A stretch of DNA of 64,000 nt, taken from the NCBI GenBank assembly GCA_013176395.1, contig JABMLP010000022.1, positions 434,001-498,000 on the forward strand. Reading direction: 5' to 3'. A model generated the notes under the pieces. It had not been told where the DNA came from. It ran no database searches and was given only the letters and a program-made list of their open reading frames with translations. The translations under genes and the position numbers were made by a program. Positions 48,769 to 61,542 of this stretch are shown in pieces. Every line of letters begins with the position of its first letter. The first letter of the stretch is position 1. This DNA comes from Venturia oleaginea (taxonomy: Eukaryota > Ascomycota > Dothideomycetes > Venturiales > Venturiaceae).

Positions 48769-49875
48769 GGTTATGTGTTGGGATGTATCGTGAGAAATTG
48801 ACAAAGTCGACGTGGTTTGGGAGGTTGGAATCTGGGAGAAGCTGGGATTGGCAATGAACGTGGTGATGTGGGAGCCTGGGAGGGAGAGGGTTGTCAATGT
48901 TTAGTAGCTAGTTGTCCTACTTAGGTAATTACAAGGTACCTCCATACGAGATGCGGGAGCTGGTTGGAAGAGGCTGTGCTTCTTGTTAGCCTGTAACTCC
49001 GTCCATCGTACCATATACATAGCAGGGCTCAGGTATTGGAATGGTCTTATTCCTGTTCTACGGAGGTGGCTGGATCGAATGCCAGCTGGTCAAAGTATGC
49101 ATCGTGGCAAGCAGGTTTGATCCTATGATTGCGTTCAGCTCATTCCGAGCACCACTTTCAGCCACACTCGGATTCCATTGATTGACCAGGATGTTTGTGC
49201 ACGGCTTGCAGGTGCACATCGCACATACAAACAACTAAATTAATTGAAATCCTGAAGCTGCTAACGAACCAAGTTTGGTCGCAGAAGCTCCGCGCTGCCG
49301 TCTTGTAGAAGCCGATTGGACAGAAAACGTTAAGCTCATTGCTCAAAGCTCCGAATATGCTTGCCAATTATCTCCGAGTCTCAAACAGGCGAAAGAGCTC
49401 CAAGCTTATCCACACGCCAGACACGACTCTATCAACATCAATACCTAGCTTCACAATTCCTGTCATCATCAGCTACGCAATTATTCGCACTCCAAGATGA
49501 CCTTTCATATCACCGCAAAAAGGCAATCATGAGCAAGACAATACATTGCGCTTTGATTCGCAGCTGCACCGTTCGACACCGAATCATGGCCATGGCATTG
49601 CTGCATCCTGTACATGACCAACCTTCCGCATTCCAACTACTCGCCCATTCTGAATATGCGCCTCGTTTACCTGTGTGAATCCAAAAACACCATGAAGAGT
49701 GGTTAACCTAGCCTAACCAAAAAAAAAGCCGGTGTATCATAAAAATCATTAAACCAACAAAAAGTGAGTATAGAGCCTCCTCCCGGCGCAGAATGCTAGC
49801 ACTTTGATATCATGACCTCGGCCCTATCAGAAAAAATGTGCTGCCCAAACGTCAATCATGCCTGATTATAATCAT
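48769..49875. other. Intergenic, tricalbin promoter
   Basis: Upstream region of the tricalbin gene and 3' end of the next minus-strand gene. Open frames near 49361-49678 have no features. An A9 run lies at 49719-49728. Confidence 0.5.
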
Positions 49876-51518
49876 TCATCGCCAAGGCGGCTCGACGGGA
49901 TATCGTCTCCCAGCCGTTCCTTCCACGTATCTCCCCCCTCGTGTACGATGTCTCTCCCCCTCGCCATCATACGATTGACTCCGCTTCTCGTACGCTTCAC
50001 GGTCAGCGGACCTATTTGACCGAATATATCGAGGCCGCTCCTCAATTGGCTCAATACTATGTCGAGAGTATCGCACAGTCGGCCGCCCATTGTAGCTGCC
50101 CCTCTCTTCTGATGGTGGTCGTGGCGACGGTCGTTTCGCTTGCGATTGAGCAACTTGTGCAGCGAAAGGGGGAGCTTTCGATGGTGCGAATCCTCCCAAC
50201 GACTCTGGTCCAAGATAGGTACGAGTTGACGCCGAGCCCCGTCGCTCACGTTCGTGATACCGTGGGAAGTACTCGCCGTTTGCCGATATCTCCTCGCTGC
50301 GGTGGTGCCTAAGTACAGGGCTTGGATGGCTACCCGAGTGCTTGCTACCAGGACTACCTCGTCTTGGGCTTTTCGAGGTTTGACGAGTGTGCGAGTGATG
50401 GGTTGGCATTTCCACCATGACTGGTTCATCTTCATCCGAGTTTGTGCGACTACTTCGTGAACGGTGGTGAGCTGTAGGATGCCGATTTGCGTAACGTGGG
50501 TGCAGACTAGTAGGGGTGATGTCTTCGTAGTCATCATCGTCGTAGCCCTCTTCTCCAGCTTTCTCTGGCGGACTTCTTCTTCGTGGGTGGACTTGTGGGT
50601 TCCATAAATGACGCACGCTGTGCATAACAGCACGTCCTCGATCCTCGATCATCTGCCGTGGAGAAGGCTTTCCAGGACGAGATACCCGTCGCACGATCCC
50701 AGGTCTCCCACCACGGTCGCGATAAAGTGGGTTAGAGAAGTACTTCGCAGCCTCAGTTCGTTCGTCCCCAGATTCACTGGCTGAGAAGTCGTTGCTCGAC
50801 AGATGGGCTTGGCCTGGTGGTTCGCGCATACAAGCCTCTGATTCTTTCCTCAGTCTATCTGATACCTCTTCATACCAATCTAGCATCTCCTTGTTCGGTT
50901 TGTCCGGAAAGGCTTCCTTGGGTAGTATCTTGGGAAATGCCTTTCCCGTTTTGGGATCAACAAGATCGAATTGTCGAACTGCATTCTGAAGGAATGGCAC
51001 ATGCTCCTCTGGGCCAAGTAGCAATTGTATAGTCTGCCAAGTTATGAAACCTTTCGGTTTAAGTGACGGCACAACCGGAGGTTGATAGCCATCATTGTCT
51101 TTGGTGGGTTGTATCGAATGTAAACATCCCAAGGATTTATATATGAAAGCTATGCTCGTAGGAGGCGTATCGACGAACAGAATATCGTAGTTCCCTCCAA
51201 CTGCTCGGTAGAAGGCTGCAAGCTGTGCAGGCGTGAGATCGGAATAGTCGTTCGGCTCGAAATTGGTCGCCTGGGTCAACTGTCAATACTGCAGGTGGTC
51301 AAGCGACAGCCAAAACTAACAATGTATTGCGCGATTCCAGAAAGCAGTCGGTTTAGCAGCTCTGTACCGCACTTGTCCTTCTTCACCAAGAATCCCCAGT
51401 ACTGTAACGCTTCCCTCTCTTCTGAGGTGGGCTGCGGTTCCGGTGTGTCTGGAGAAGGCGGTGTATCGTGATCCGCAGACGCATCTTGCGCGTCTGCCGT
51501 CAGTGAGGCTTCAGCCAT
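49876..51518 (-). CDS. Fungal conserved protein of unknown function (DUF7514-like)
   Basis: Exons 51518-51321 and 51279-49876 give 533 residues. The 41-base intron has a GTTAGT donor and is placed by the join AQYI|LTQATNFEPND. The ordered part spans about residues 38-220: a block ALQYWGFLVKKDKCGTELL, then LTPAQLAAFYRAVGGNYD, TSIAFIYKSLGCLHS and ITWQTIQLLLGPEEHVPFLQ. I associate this pattern with the DUF7514 domain of ascomycete hypothetical proteins (from memory). The rest is a long disordered Arg/Ser/Pro/His-rich tail with a short acidic patch (YDDDDYED). No catalytic motif is seen, and neighbours give no clue to function. The DUF naming is less certain than the gene model. Confidence 0.85.
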
Positions 51519-52309
51519 GTTGTCTCGAAGAATGGCGGTGGCGGTGAGATGTGAGGGAGATATTGGAGGGGAGGTCGATGTTTCTATCGGGGCGATAGCG
51601 TGCGCGATGCTTGCAGCATGTTAAAAATTGAGTTTCGGTCGCGCAGGGTCGGCCTTTCTTTTACATGTCTACGCGTTGGGGATCACCTGTCAAATAAAGT
51701 AGACAGTGGCACAGCCGCTGCATATTCGGGGGTGGAACCTGGAACCTGATTGACCTTAGGTCTTGATCAAAACCGAATGCGTTGGCCCACGAAGCCACAA
51801 GGTTACGTCAGATGTTAGCTACTCCGCTTAGGCATCGATTTGTTCCCAATTCTCGTGGGTGGGAGCACCAGGTCTCAGGCACGCTCAGGCTGGTCTTTCA
51901 CTTCTATGAACAGATACCCAACCCGAGATCGATATTGCAGGGTTTCTGGCAGTTCTCTCATTTAAAGCCCGAGAAACTTATCCATCTCGAGTTACAAGCA
52001 AGGAAGAGAGATCTCCGAAATAACGGCCCGATATTGCCACAAAAGATGGAATCGAAAGTGCTTTGAAAGGTGAATAAGTGTACGAAGACTGAAGCTGCTT
52101 TGGCAATTATAATTATTGTACATGCTTTAGACTAATACACGTGCCGTCATCATGGCCATCCATATGTCTATGCAGTGCTTCTGCTTCTGGAAGACCGAAT
52201 CTTTTCGAAAAAAACCATGGCGTAAAGGAAACGGCATGCAATGCCCGAGCAAGCTGCCCGAGACCAATCTACCAAACATCCTTGCCTGTACCTTCGGCAC
52301 ATAACTTCC
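51519..52309. other. Intergenic
   Basis: Promoter of the gene ending at 49876 and 3' flank of UGP1. No supportable gene or repeat. Confidence 0.5.
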
Positions 52310-54766
52310 CTAGTGCTCCAAGAGCCTCAAGCTGCCGGTAACAACTACATTCTCCAAGATGGATCCTGGTGGAACATCGATCGTGCTGCCCTCTGTTGCA
52401 ACAATGATGACTGTGCCCTTCATCGTCACACCTCGGCCCAGGTTGACAGCACCTGTAATGGTCAAGTGGTCAAGCTCGACAATCTTTGGAATGCTGGGAA
52501 TGCGAGATTGGAAGCTAGAGACCTTCTTGAAGTCGTTGCCAAGCTTGATGAGTGGTGCTGGGCCGAACCGTTTCTCGTCCATTACGAGCTGGCCATGCTG
52601 GAGCGTGTAGAGATCCGACTTGACGAGCATGAGGTCGGAGCAGGTCTTGACCGGCAAGAATCGACGACGTGGAACGTTCACTCCGTGAGCGCCCTTGAAA
52701 TGACGAATGGCAGCACCAACTGCGGTCTCAAGCTGGAGAACGGAAATGTCGGCCTCACCCTTCTTGTCAGCCGGGATAGACTTTCCGTTAGGAATGATTT
52801 CCATGGCAAGCTCGTTAGCCTCGACGATGCGCTTGACGGCGTGCAAGTTCATCCAGATGTTGTTGGTATTGAAGTACTTGAACTTCTTGATGGACTTGAA
52901 CTCATTAACGTGCTCCTTTGGCACCTGGGCGATTTCAAGAAGACGGACCGAGCCCTCGTAGTCAATGATGGTACCACCCTTGACATCGGCCTTGGTCTTG
53001 TCGGTCAATTCCATGATGTACTCAGATTCGGTGTCAACCATGTGCTGAAGGATGCGCAAATCAACGACGGCACCCAAGTTGTCGGCGTTAGACAGGAAGA
53101 CAATCTCGATGCCACGTTCAATGAGCTTGTCAAGTGTTCCAGAGTTATAGAGCGACTCGAACACGTCACCGTGTCCTGGTGGGTACCAGTCGGAGAGCTG
53201 CGAATTTGCAGACTGTGGAGCTGGTAAGAGGGAGTCCTTAGCAATACGTGGGTATCTGGACTGGTTGAAGGTCATGATGTCGATGTTGTGGCCCTCATAC
53301 TTCTTGATGATGTTGGCAGTGTCCTTGTCGGTGTTGAATGAGTTCATCAGGACGAATGGAACGTTGACATCGTAAGTTCGGTTCAAGTACTCAATCTGTC
53401 GGACGGAGAGATCCAGGAAGGACATGCCGTCACGGACTTCGATGACAGACTTTGGTCCAACACAACCCATGGAGGTACCAAGACCACCATTGAGCTTAAC
53501 GACTGCCAGCTTGCTGAGGTATTCCACCGCCTCGGAGTTGGCCAAATCATTGTATTCAACGACCTGTTCGGCCTTTGGTGGTGCAATCTTGTTCCAGTCG
53601 ATGGCATTGCCCTTGGCACGATCGTTCAGGTAGCGACGGAACAGAGCGAAGAAGTTGTCCATCTCGGCTTCCATCAACTGTTCCTTGGATCAGTGTTGTC
53701 CCTTGATGATCTGGTGTGATGTAGTACCTTCTTCTCTTCGGCATCCGTGACTGTGTCAACCAGCGCGTTGAGTGCATTGCGCATCTGAGACGCGGCTACG
53801 TTGGTGGAGGTGTTTTCGAATGCCTGTCACTTGTTAGCAAATTGTAAGCATAGTATGCTTTATATGTGGACATTGATGCTTGATGTACGATGGTGTTTGC
53901 ACCTGTACTCGTATGTTGACTGCGGGCTCTTGAATGGTTCCACGGCTTCCTCGCTCATGGCGTCCGTGAAGAGATCGGTGTCTGACAAACGAGCGATCAT
54001 TGTGACTATTGTTGAAGGTGTGGGTCTGAATTGTAGCGGTTCGAATTGTTGAATGGTTGAGATATGGTTTGGCCAAGGTAACCTTTAGATATGACGTGTG
54101 GTCTTGAGGAAGGAACCTTTTGTGGCTTCCTTACGCTCCTCCAGGAAGGTTCGATTGAGCAGCCAACAAATATCGTAATGAGAAAGCGGTGTTCCTGTTC
54201 GAGATCGATACCGCCAGGGTCATGGCAAGCCCAGAAAGTAGATTTCAAGAAATAGGGGAATATCGATCCTGACTTGAAAACTGCTGTTGAGCGTGTCCAA
54301 TCGCTGTGTTTACGGCAAGGGGCAAGTCTTGCAAGAGGCACCACCGCGAGTTGTAATGCATGGCCAGAATGCCACACATCAATCCTGAACCCGCCCAGTT
54401 CTGCGGAGTTCATCTCAAACTCTACCAAAGATCACCCTCAACGCTTATGTTGTGATATCGAAGATGTTGAAGGCACATGCTGATTTCGGCGATTGTGCCA
54501 TATGCAACTGTACTGGATCCCGAATGCGCAGAAGATCAACTGTCCTTCCAATGGTCCAATACCCGCGATGGTGTGCTCGGTATGCTGTCTCTCTCTCGTC
54601 GACTCGGTTTTAGATGGCCAGATAGCGAAAAATAGGCGGAATAAAAGAAAGCTTCACTTACCACATGCGATTGAGATTTGCCATGGTGCTTTCTGGCAAA
54701 CTCGGCCGCCTCTCCGTTACCAGCGCCTGGAGGCTTCAAGTGAGATGGAATTGCCTTTGACGCCAT
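52310..54766 (-). CDS. UGP1: UTP-glucose-1-phosphate uridylyltransferase (UDP-glucose pyrophosphorylase)
   Basis: Exons on the minus strand: 54766-54662, 53823-53728, 53677-52310, giving 522 residues, the usual fungal length. The enzyme makes UDP-glucose from UTP and glucose-1-phosphate in the cytosol, feeding beta-glucan, glycogen, trehalose and galactose metabolism. Seen in order: [10 protein letters not shown] joined to [14 protein letters not shown]; the nucleotide loop [12 protein letters not shown] (about 129-138); [34 protein letters not shown]; the catalytic-lysine region [10 protein letters not shown] (about 410); and the left-handed beta-helix end ([27 protein letters not shown]). 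Intron 2 is 50 bases, but intron 1 is 838 bases, unusually long for this genome, and contains an ATG frame (53860-54000). Confidence 0.97.
53860..54000 (-). other. 46-codon ATG frame inside UGP1 intron 1; possible alternative first exon
   Basis: The minus strand reads [20 protein letters not shown] and continues with protein-like composition ([12 protein letters not shown]) up to GTGCAAAC, a possible donor, just before the exon 2 acceptor. The obvious donors leave the wrong phase for exon 2, so I cannot close an alternative isoform. It may be a leader ORF of a shorter transcript or chance. Confidence 0.3.
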
Positions 54767-56719
54767 TGTGTATCGTGATTGTGGATGTAGGTGTGTAGTT
54801 GGTATAGGAGGTGTAGGTTCGTAGTAGGCGTGAAAAGGAGAAGGCTATGTTTCACTATGGATCAGTAAGTAGAGGGGTGGATTTGCAAAACAAACGTCAC
54901 AATACCTCCTCTGTGGTGGGGGTTTTTTTGGCGCGAGCGAGGGCGAGGGTCCGATCGGGGTACGGAGCCGAAAGGTGCAACTGAACTGATGAGTGCAGGA
55001 AGGGGATGCGTGTGAAGTAATGGCGGTCAAGGAAGGAGTCTGTCCAGGCTATATATTTATACGTGTCGAGGCTTGTTGTCTTATTGGGAATTCACGATGT
55101 ATAACCGAGCACAACAAACTTCTCTTCGTGAACACTCTACTCTAAGCTCGGATTCCTAAGCGCCACCTGCACATGGTTGGGGCATCTAGCAAGAAAAAGT
55201 TCGCCGTGTCGCAAATACCGTTGAACAGAATGCCAGCATAATAGTTCCGAGTCCCTCCAGAGCCATCGTGTAATAACACACACCCGAAGTCAACTGCCCG
55301 CCTGTTCAATGTGTGCACTCGGAACCATCCGTCACTTGCCAATCCATCCATGGCTGTCCTGCGACACGATCCACTTGGGACTGGGTTTAAGAGGTCCAGA
55401 AAAAGCCCATTGGATACTTCTAGCGCCGTATTTGGCATCCTCGGCGCTGATCATTGTCGCACTCTTCGCCGTCGCCCTCGCCGTCTTTGCAGAGGGAAGG
55501 TGGTTTACGGAGTACGGTTTCGGGGAGTACCTTCATTCAATCTTATCGAGCGCCACACAAGAAACGACTAGCCCAAACACACGAGGGTTTTGATAGAAGA
55601 ACGTGGGGGCAAAATGGCGCCTCGTGGGGTGACGAAGATCTACGCACAAAAAACACGTTCCACTAATGGAGGTGGATACTCAGTCGACAGGTCGGCACTA
55701 GAAGCTGCACTCAGTCCATCGTTCCTAATTAAAGGCCGGGAACTTCTCGACATTAATCTCGCATTCTAACAGCACACGAAAGATCATAAGACTTCAGGCG
55801 TTCAGGCGGGCTGGGCCTTTGGATTGGATACTCCATTCCTGTGACTTGCAAGGGTCTATCTTTCCTTTTGGAAATGGCTTCAGCCCACGTGTTCAGTATA
55901 AGCCAGTTGAGAAGACGCCACAGTCGACGAGGCTGAAGCCTATGTCCTCACCATTTCAGAACAGGATTAGAAGTGATGTGCACGTTATACATATCCATGT
56001 CGGTAAGCAATAATATCCCCGTTTTACTTTGCTGGGTAGTGTAACGTTGAGTTTGGTGCTGTCATCGAGAGGCCGTCGGTTTGTAATTATGCAAGGCTAC
56101 AAAAGGTTAAAATACATATCTGTTGCGGCCCTTCCCCAACTCCACGAGGCTGAGGCTGGACTAAAAGTGGAGTCGGTAATAGCACCCTCTTAGGCTCTTA
56201 TAGTACCAAATACCAAGTATCTGCCTCGCTGCGATGACCCTGCCAGTGTCGGTTGGCTAGTGTCAAAGATGTATTTCACCATGCTCCCTCGTTCTATTCA
56301 TGATCGAGAATGTTAAAAGGATCCAAAATAATCCAAGGCAAAGCGCATTAATAAACACGAAGTGCGAAGTGATTGAACCTCCTGAGCAGAAGCAACCTCA
56401 AATCTGCGCTTGCTGCAGCGCTGCTCCAGTGAAACCTCAGAAAGGCGACTGCATTCTAGGCGTACGTAATAGGCAATCCGAAGTGTGGCTCAGCACACGG
56501 CACGCATGCAGGCCCCGACTGCAGAAACGCGGCTCGCGTCGCTTCAGCAAGGATTATTTCCTTGTTTACCATCGCCTCTGCCCTGTTAGAACAGGAGAAT
56601 GGCATGAACCTCGAACAGGCGTCCCGATTTTCTCAAAGAATGCCGTTGCCTGTCCATTATCATATCTGCTGCTTCAATTTCCGCCTCGCCAATTGTACAG
56701 AAAAGCATGCGAAAGTGCG
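54767..56719. other. Intergenic between divergent genes, 2 kb
   Basis: Promoters of UGP1 (minus) and of the gene at 56720 (plus). Open frames on both strands near 55140-55600 lack starts, splice sites or conserved text. The frame from 56300 runs into the true first exon at 56720 but reads as leader. Confidence 0.5.
55051..55061 (-). promoter_or_regulatory. UGP1: Candidate TATA box of UGP1
   Basis: The minus strand reads TATAAATATAT 285 bases upstream of the ATG at 54766, with a CCAAT motif (55083-55087) about 22 bases further upstream. The pairing of TATA and CCAAT suits a highly expressed housekeeping gene. It is a sequence match only. Confidence 0.4.
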
Positions 56720-59527
56720 ATGCCGCTCAGTCTAAAGAGGAGGTCGATTGCGGCGAGTGCGGAAGATGGAGGTGAGGACATAAAGCCAAAGCCCAAGTCG
56801 AAATTGAACTCTCTGCTGGCATTTTTGAAAGGAAGGTGGAGGAAAGGGAACAAAAAGAAGGGCATAGCAGTCGAGGTTCGTCAACATACGAGGCCAAATA
56901 GATATTGGTAGGCTAATTCGGCATACTAGAAGCCAACGTCTGTCACAAACGAAGAACCCACTACACAAGTTCTCCCACCTCAAGGACTAAAGAAAGAGAA
57001 TGAAGCAATTGGGAATGAACATCTACAGGCCGAAGGAACCACGGCCAAGGCAGATTCGGCGCTGCCCACTCCCTTGTCAGGCTCAACAACTACGGTTGTG
57101 GAACAGCTTAATGAGGATGATGTACGGAAGCTTTTCTCATGGGCACCTCAATTCTCGGTTATCGCTGTCGAGGGACAACTACAACCCGCTGCTTCGTTTC
57201 CATGGGACAATGCCACACGAGTCACAGCTGCGAATGATGCTCCTCTTCTCGAACATCCATCATTTTCCGCATGTACACTACGAAGACACGTTCCCTCACT
57301 CCTGGTGGAGCCAGACTTTGGAAAGAAGGCCATTACCTATGACATCAGTGTATCAGAGGTTCCAAGTATGCTAAGTGCTCGAGGGAATGAGCCAGGGACC
57401 GTTGGCTTTGACCACTTCCTCCAAGAATCTGTGGCCGATTCACTTGGGGTCGATCGTGCGGAACAGGAAGCTTCCGAAGAGAATAATTTTGAGCTGCTTC
57501 AGGACAACCCAGAGAAACTAGGCATACGAAGATTCGATTTGGCTGTCGTGGCAGAGCGACTTGCAGAATTGAGCGACGTCTACAAAGATGCTGCTGAATC
57601 TGGGGCTACACCGAGTCTGCTGGCTCATCTAGATTCGGCTGAGCTCTACACGCTGTTGTTTGGCAAGCTCCTGACACCACCCAAGTTCGACTCGTCGACT
57701 GAAGATCCTTTAGGCCTGAAAGTACAGATTGAGACACTGATCAAGATCCTCACGATCACAGGCATATGGTACGACTTTAGTGACGTAGAATGGCGGATTC
57801 GACTGGGTCAAATCTTGTGGTCAGATAGCCTAGAAACGGAGCTGTCGGTATCCTCGATCGATCCAAGCGACGCAGTCACTGAACGAAACGTCCTATTATT
57901 ACAGTTGCTCTTGTCCTGTGAATTGCTTGCCCGACTTGATGCTATTGCGAGCCTCAGCAGAGAGAGTTCTAAGAATGAGCTTCATCTGACGCTGGAGGAA
58001 GTCAACAAGTTTCGAGATCTTGAGAGTCCGAAATCAAAATGGGATCTCGTCTTTGCCCGACGATTTCTGCAGAATGTCGAGGCTAGAAGTGTAACAACCA
58101 CGAAAGAGGTGCCGCAACAAGAGCCTGAGAAACGTGGATTCATCTTCTCGGCTACTGCTATCCAGGAAGCAGTGAAGATCAATCATGTAGATGTCATCTT
58201 TCTTCCGCGCAAATCTTCTCAACAACTCAGAGGCCTATTTCATTTTGCAAGAGCTATCGGCTGGCCCGAGCCAGATCGATTCGAAACCAAGCTCACTGAG
58301 ACGCTTCTCATCAGCGATGAGGCTTTCTCTATTCCCTCACCTAGCGTCTACGCGACTCCTCTATCCACACCACGATCAGTGCGAAGTGCTCGCAGCAGTA
58401 GCTATTTCGAAACAAGGCCTGATTTTAGACGTCAGGCCACTGGACGCTCTCTCCAATTACAACCACCATCTCCAAGTATGACGCCTTCACAAATGAGCCC
58501 AAATGGATCACCATCCATAAATCCCACAGGTCTACCTCCAAAGGCCTTGATTGGTGGTTGGCTAACCAGATCGTATCTTACCGGTCTGGTGTTACCCGGC
58601 GAACCTCTAAGCCATTTCCTCATATCAGCTCTGCTGGAGAACGATGCAGCAGCTATTGCAGCACTGGGCGATTCGGCCAACCTGTATGGTGGCTTTGTCT
58701 ACAAGCAGCGTAGTTGGTGGAGCAAAGGATCCATCATAGGACGAGTTCTCGCATGCCTGTCAGGTGCCACTGAGTGTATGGGTTGGATTGCTCTGCCCTG
58801 CGTCCCGCAAGGATTCCATGCAGGTTGGCTTGACGTAGTAGCAGACATCCCTGGATCTCACTCAGAGACGGCTCGAATACAACAAGGCGAAGAAATTACA
58901 GCAGATTCTACCTTTTTGGCCTCGAAAGAACCAGCCGAAGTACGTCCTTCTGACTTGACGCTTCCTCGGGATGCAGAGACGACACCCAAGAAGTCGATGT
59001 GGTTCGATTGTCTTAGACTGGAACCCCCCCAAGCAGGAATCGAAACAGGAGTCCACGAGTGTTACACTGCTAACCTCCACTTCTCGGCCTCATCCATTCG
59101 CAACGAACTCGGTCATTGTGTTGTTCCTCTTCAATATCTGGTCCAATTCATTTCGGCATATCCATGTACGCCGCCACTGCGCCATAAACCTTTCATCCTC
59201 AAGTCAGCGGACGAGAAGGAAATCATTGCAACAACTGTTGTCGCACATCCTCTGCATATTGAGCAAACTTACGAGGTCATCGACGCAACGGACGTGTTAG
59301 CTGCTGCTTTCGTCTTTCCCACGAGATCGGAGGATCAAGCTGGGGATAAACACGTTTATATTATCGATGCAAGAGACGATGGCACTTTAGAGCTCATTGC
59401 ACGAGGGTGGTGTTCGTCGAGAGGTGAGAATGCGATCATCTCGAGAGTTAGGGTTACCTGTCTTGCGTGCTCGGTACGAGAGGCTAGGGCTCTGGCTGTG
59501 AGGGTTGTTATCCGAGTTGGTGTGTAG
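56720..59527 (+). CDS. Unknown 917-residue protein
   Basis: Exons 56720-56875 and 56930-59527. The 54-base intron has a GTTCGT donor and a GGCTAATT branch region and joins GIAVE to KPTSVTNE in frame. The N-terminus is basic (LKRRS, KPKPKSK, GRWRKGNKKKG) and could bind nucleic acid or membranes. Two predicted globular parts follow: about 105-400, helix-rich, with FSWAPQFSVIAVEGQLQPAA and LYTLLFGKLLTPPKF; and about 530-900, strand-rich, with GGWLTRSYLTGLVLPGEP, CMGWIALPCVPQGF and MWFDCLRL. A Ser/Pro linker lies between (SMTPSQMSPNGSPS). A glycine and tryptophan pattern resembles other large ascomycete-only proteins, but I cannot name a family. The final 25 residues (VREARALAVRVVIRVGV) are Arg/Val-rich. 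Confidence 0.75.
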
Positions 59528-60279
59528 AATTGGCGAAGAGTTGATTCACGAAGGGATGGCATAATTACTGTGAGCATGGCTGGGTCAAATTTGGACAGTT
59601 TTCCTTTTCCTTTTTCTGTTGTTCTCGTTTGGCATATTGAGATACCCAGTAATGAGTTTGGAAGGGCATTCATCGTGTATGTCCACTTCCGCTACCTATG
59701 GATAATAATAAGATATGAATACACAATTCCGATTTCTAGGACACGTGGTTGTTATGATTTTATCTCTCCTATTTAAACATATTACCTAAACTGCCATCGA
59801 TTTAGTTGGGGTTTAGTTTTGCTTATAGGTGCACTGCTTTTCCTACGAATATCTAATAAGTATTCATATACTCGAAATGATGATTGGTATTGCCAGTTAA
59901 AACCGCCTATATAGAGAGATCGTTCTCGGGGTTATTAAATAATAATTGGTATTAATTCACCATCTCATCGCGTGTCGTGATGAAGTCTCTACTTTTAGAA
60001 ATATGGTATCAGCTTATGAAGACAACATTGCTCTTCCGGGCTCGTGTATAGAGCAGCCGACTCGTTATGTTCGTCTTGTGTACGGGACCTCTCTGCCTAT
60101 ATTTATTGTTCATCAATCGTTAATAATTGCCGTGGGTATACCACTCGCATGGTTCGTCGTGTCTTTTCCACCCATAATCGCAAGGCCGTATTCCATGCTC
60201 ATATGTCTGACCCATCTTGACTTCCAACCCAGTATCCCTTAAAACTTGTATGCCGTCCAGCTATTGTTCCGCTCACCAT
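59528..60279. other. Intergenic between convergent genes, AT-rich
   Basis: Two 3' ends. The middle (59800-60000) is distinctly AT-rich with ATAATAATAAGATATG-like text. No gene or repeat is supportable. Confidence 0.5.
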
Positions 60280-61018
60280 TTACGAATTATTTCCCCTGCG
60301 CACCTCATCGACTTCCGCACCCTCAATCCCAACCATCAGCACACCCTCCTTCTTCAACTCCGCTTCCACCCCACTCCACGCACTCGAATCCACAGCTCTC
60401 GTCCCCTCACTCACAACATACGTCCTAAACCCCGCCCTTGCCGCATCCAAAGCCGTAGCCTTAACACAATAATCCATCGCCAGCCCCACACAGAAAACAT
60501 GCGTAACACCCTCCTCTTTCAAAATAGCCTCAAGCCGACTCTTACTAACCGTAGGATTAAGAAACGGATCCGCAAAAGCCGAATACATCTCCACCATCTT
60601 ATCCATCCCCTTCTCAATCACAGTGTCAATCTGCGATTGGTCCAGTTCTGGAACCAGTTCCGCGCCTTGCGTGTTCTGTATACAATGATCTGGCCATAAC
60701 CGCGTTGTTTGTTGCTCGGAGGGGTTGAGGGGGTTCTTGATTGTGATGGTGGAGGTGAAGGGGGTGTTGTGCGGTGGAGGGTGGGCTGAGGCGAAGGAGA
60801 TGTGGTCGTGTGGGTGCCAGTCTTTTGTTGCGATTTTGAGGGTGAAGGGGAGGGAGAGGAGGGTGTTTATTGTTGGCGCTATGGATCTGCCGTCTTTGAC
60901 TGCTAGGGAGCCGTTCTGGAGGGTATTAGTGGGGGAGTTGTGTTTGGATGTTGCGACTGACTGGGGGACAGAAGTCTTCTTGGAAGTCTACTATTACTAG
61001 AGCTGGTTTGTGTGGCAT
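60280..61018 (-). CDS. PNC1: Nicotinamidase
   Basis: Exons 61018-60962 and 60915-60280 give 230 residues. The 46-base intron (GTCAGT donor, CACTAATA branch point) joins DFCPP to NGSLAVKD. The enzyme turns nicotinamide into nicotinate for NAD salvage and so relieves sirtuin inhibition. The catalytic triad is visible: Asp11 (VDFQEDF), Lys121 (VIEKGMDK) and Cys169 (AMDYCVKATA). Metal ligands are Asp51 and His53 (KDWHPHDH) and His96 (WPDHC). The length and spacing match yeast Pnc1 closely. Strong use of C-ending codons suggests good expression. It neighbours the divergent zinc-cluster regulator, with 524 bases between starts; a regulatory link is possible but unproven. Confidence 0.95.
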
Positions 61019-61542
61019 TTTGTGTAGCAAAGGGATTGGCGTTGCCTAATTCGAGATTGCAGTGGTAGTACCCAAAGGAGATATTCCGATCGTAAAGCAT
61101 TAATCAATCTTCAACAGCTCCCGCACTTGTGGAGAATGGACAGGCGCAAAACAGCGGGGACCAATGTATTTATGGATCAGAGGATGAGATTTTTTTTATA
61201 GCGGACAGACGATCTCTCTAGCCAAATAAGTGGTAGAGTAGGTGCAGTAGATAGTCGAAATTAGACCAGAGCCATCGTGCGGCTCCGCAGAGCTGTCGGG
61301 ATCGATCTTGACGGGCTGAGAAGCAGATAGGAGTCGATTATCCCAGCCTTCAACTCTTCCTGAAGACATTCCCCCTCTATCGCACTGTACTCGCCTGGAA
61401 CGGGCACTTCGCTTATCATTTCTTCCCAACCCTCCCCGTCCGCGACTTCTTTCGCTTCCACCGCCCCGGGATTGCTGGATGACGCGTATGCCTTAGACGT
61501 TACAGACGCACGGTATTCTCCGGCGCGGACGAGTAGGAGTAC
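61019..61542. other. Divergent promoter of PNC1 and the zinc-cluster gene
   Basis: The 524-base spacer holds both promoters. A T-run (61191-61198) sits in it. A minus-strand frame without ATG (about 61261-61540) is open but runs antisense into the regulator's first exon and is not called. Confidence 0.45.

Noticed and set aside
52241..53227. 328-codon plus-strand frame
   Set aside because: Antisense to UGP1, whose identity is certain.
61261..61540. Minus-strand open stretch reading VEAKEVADGEGWEEM and similar
   Set aside because: No suitable ATG or acceptor, and it runs antisense into the zinc-cluster gene's first exon. Interesting composition but not supportable.
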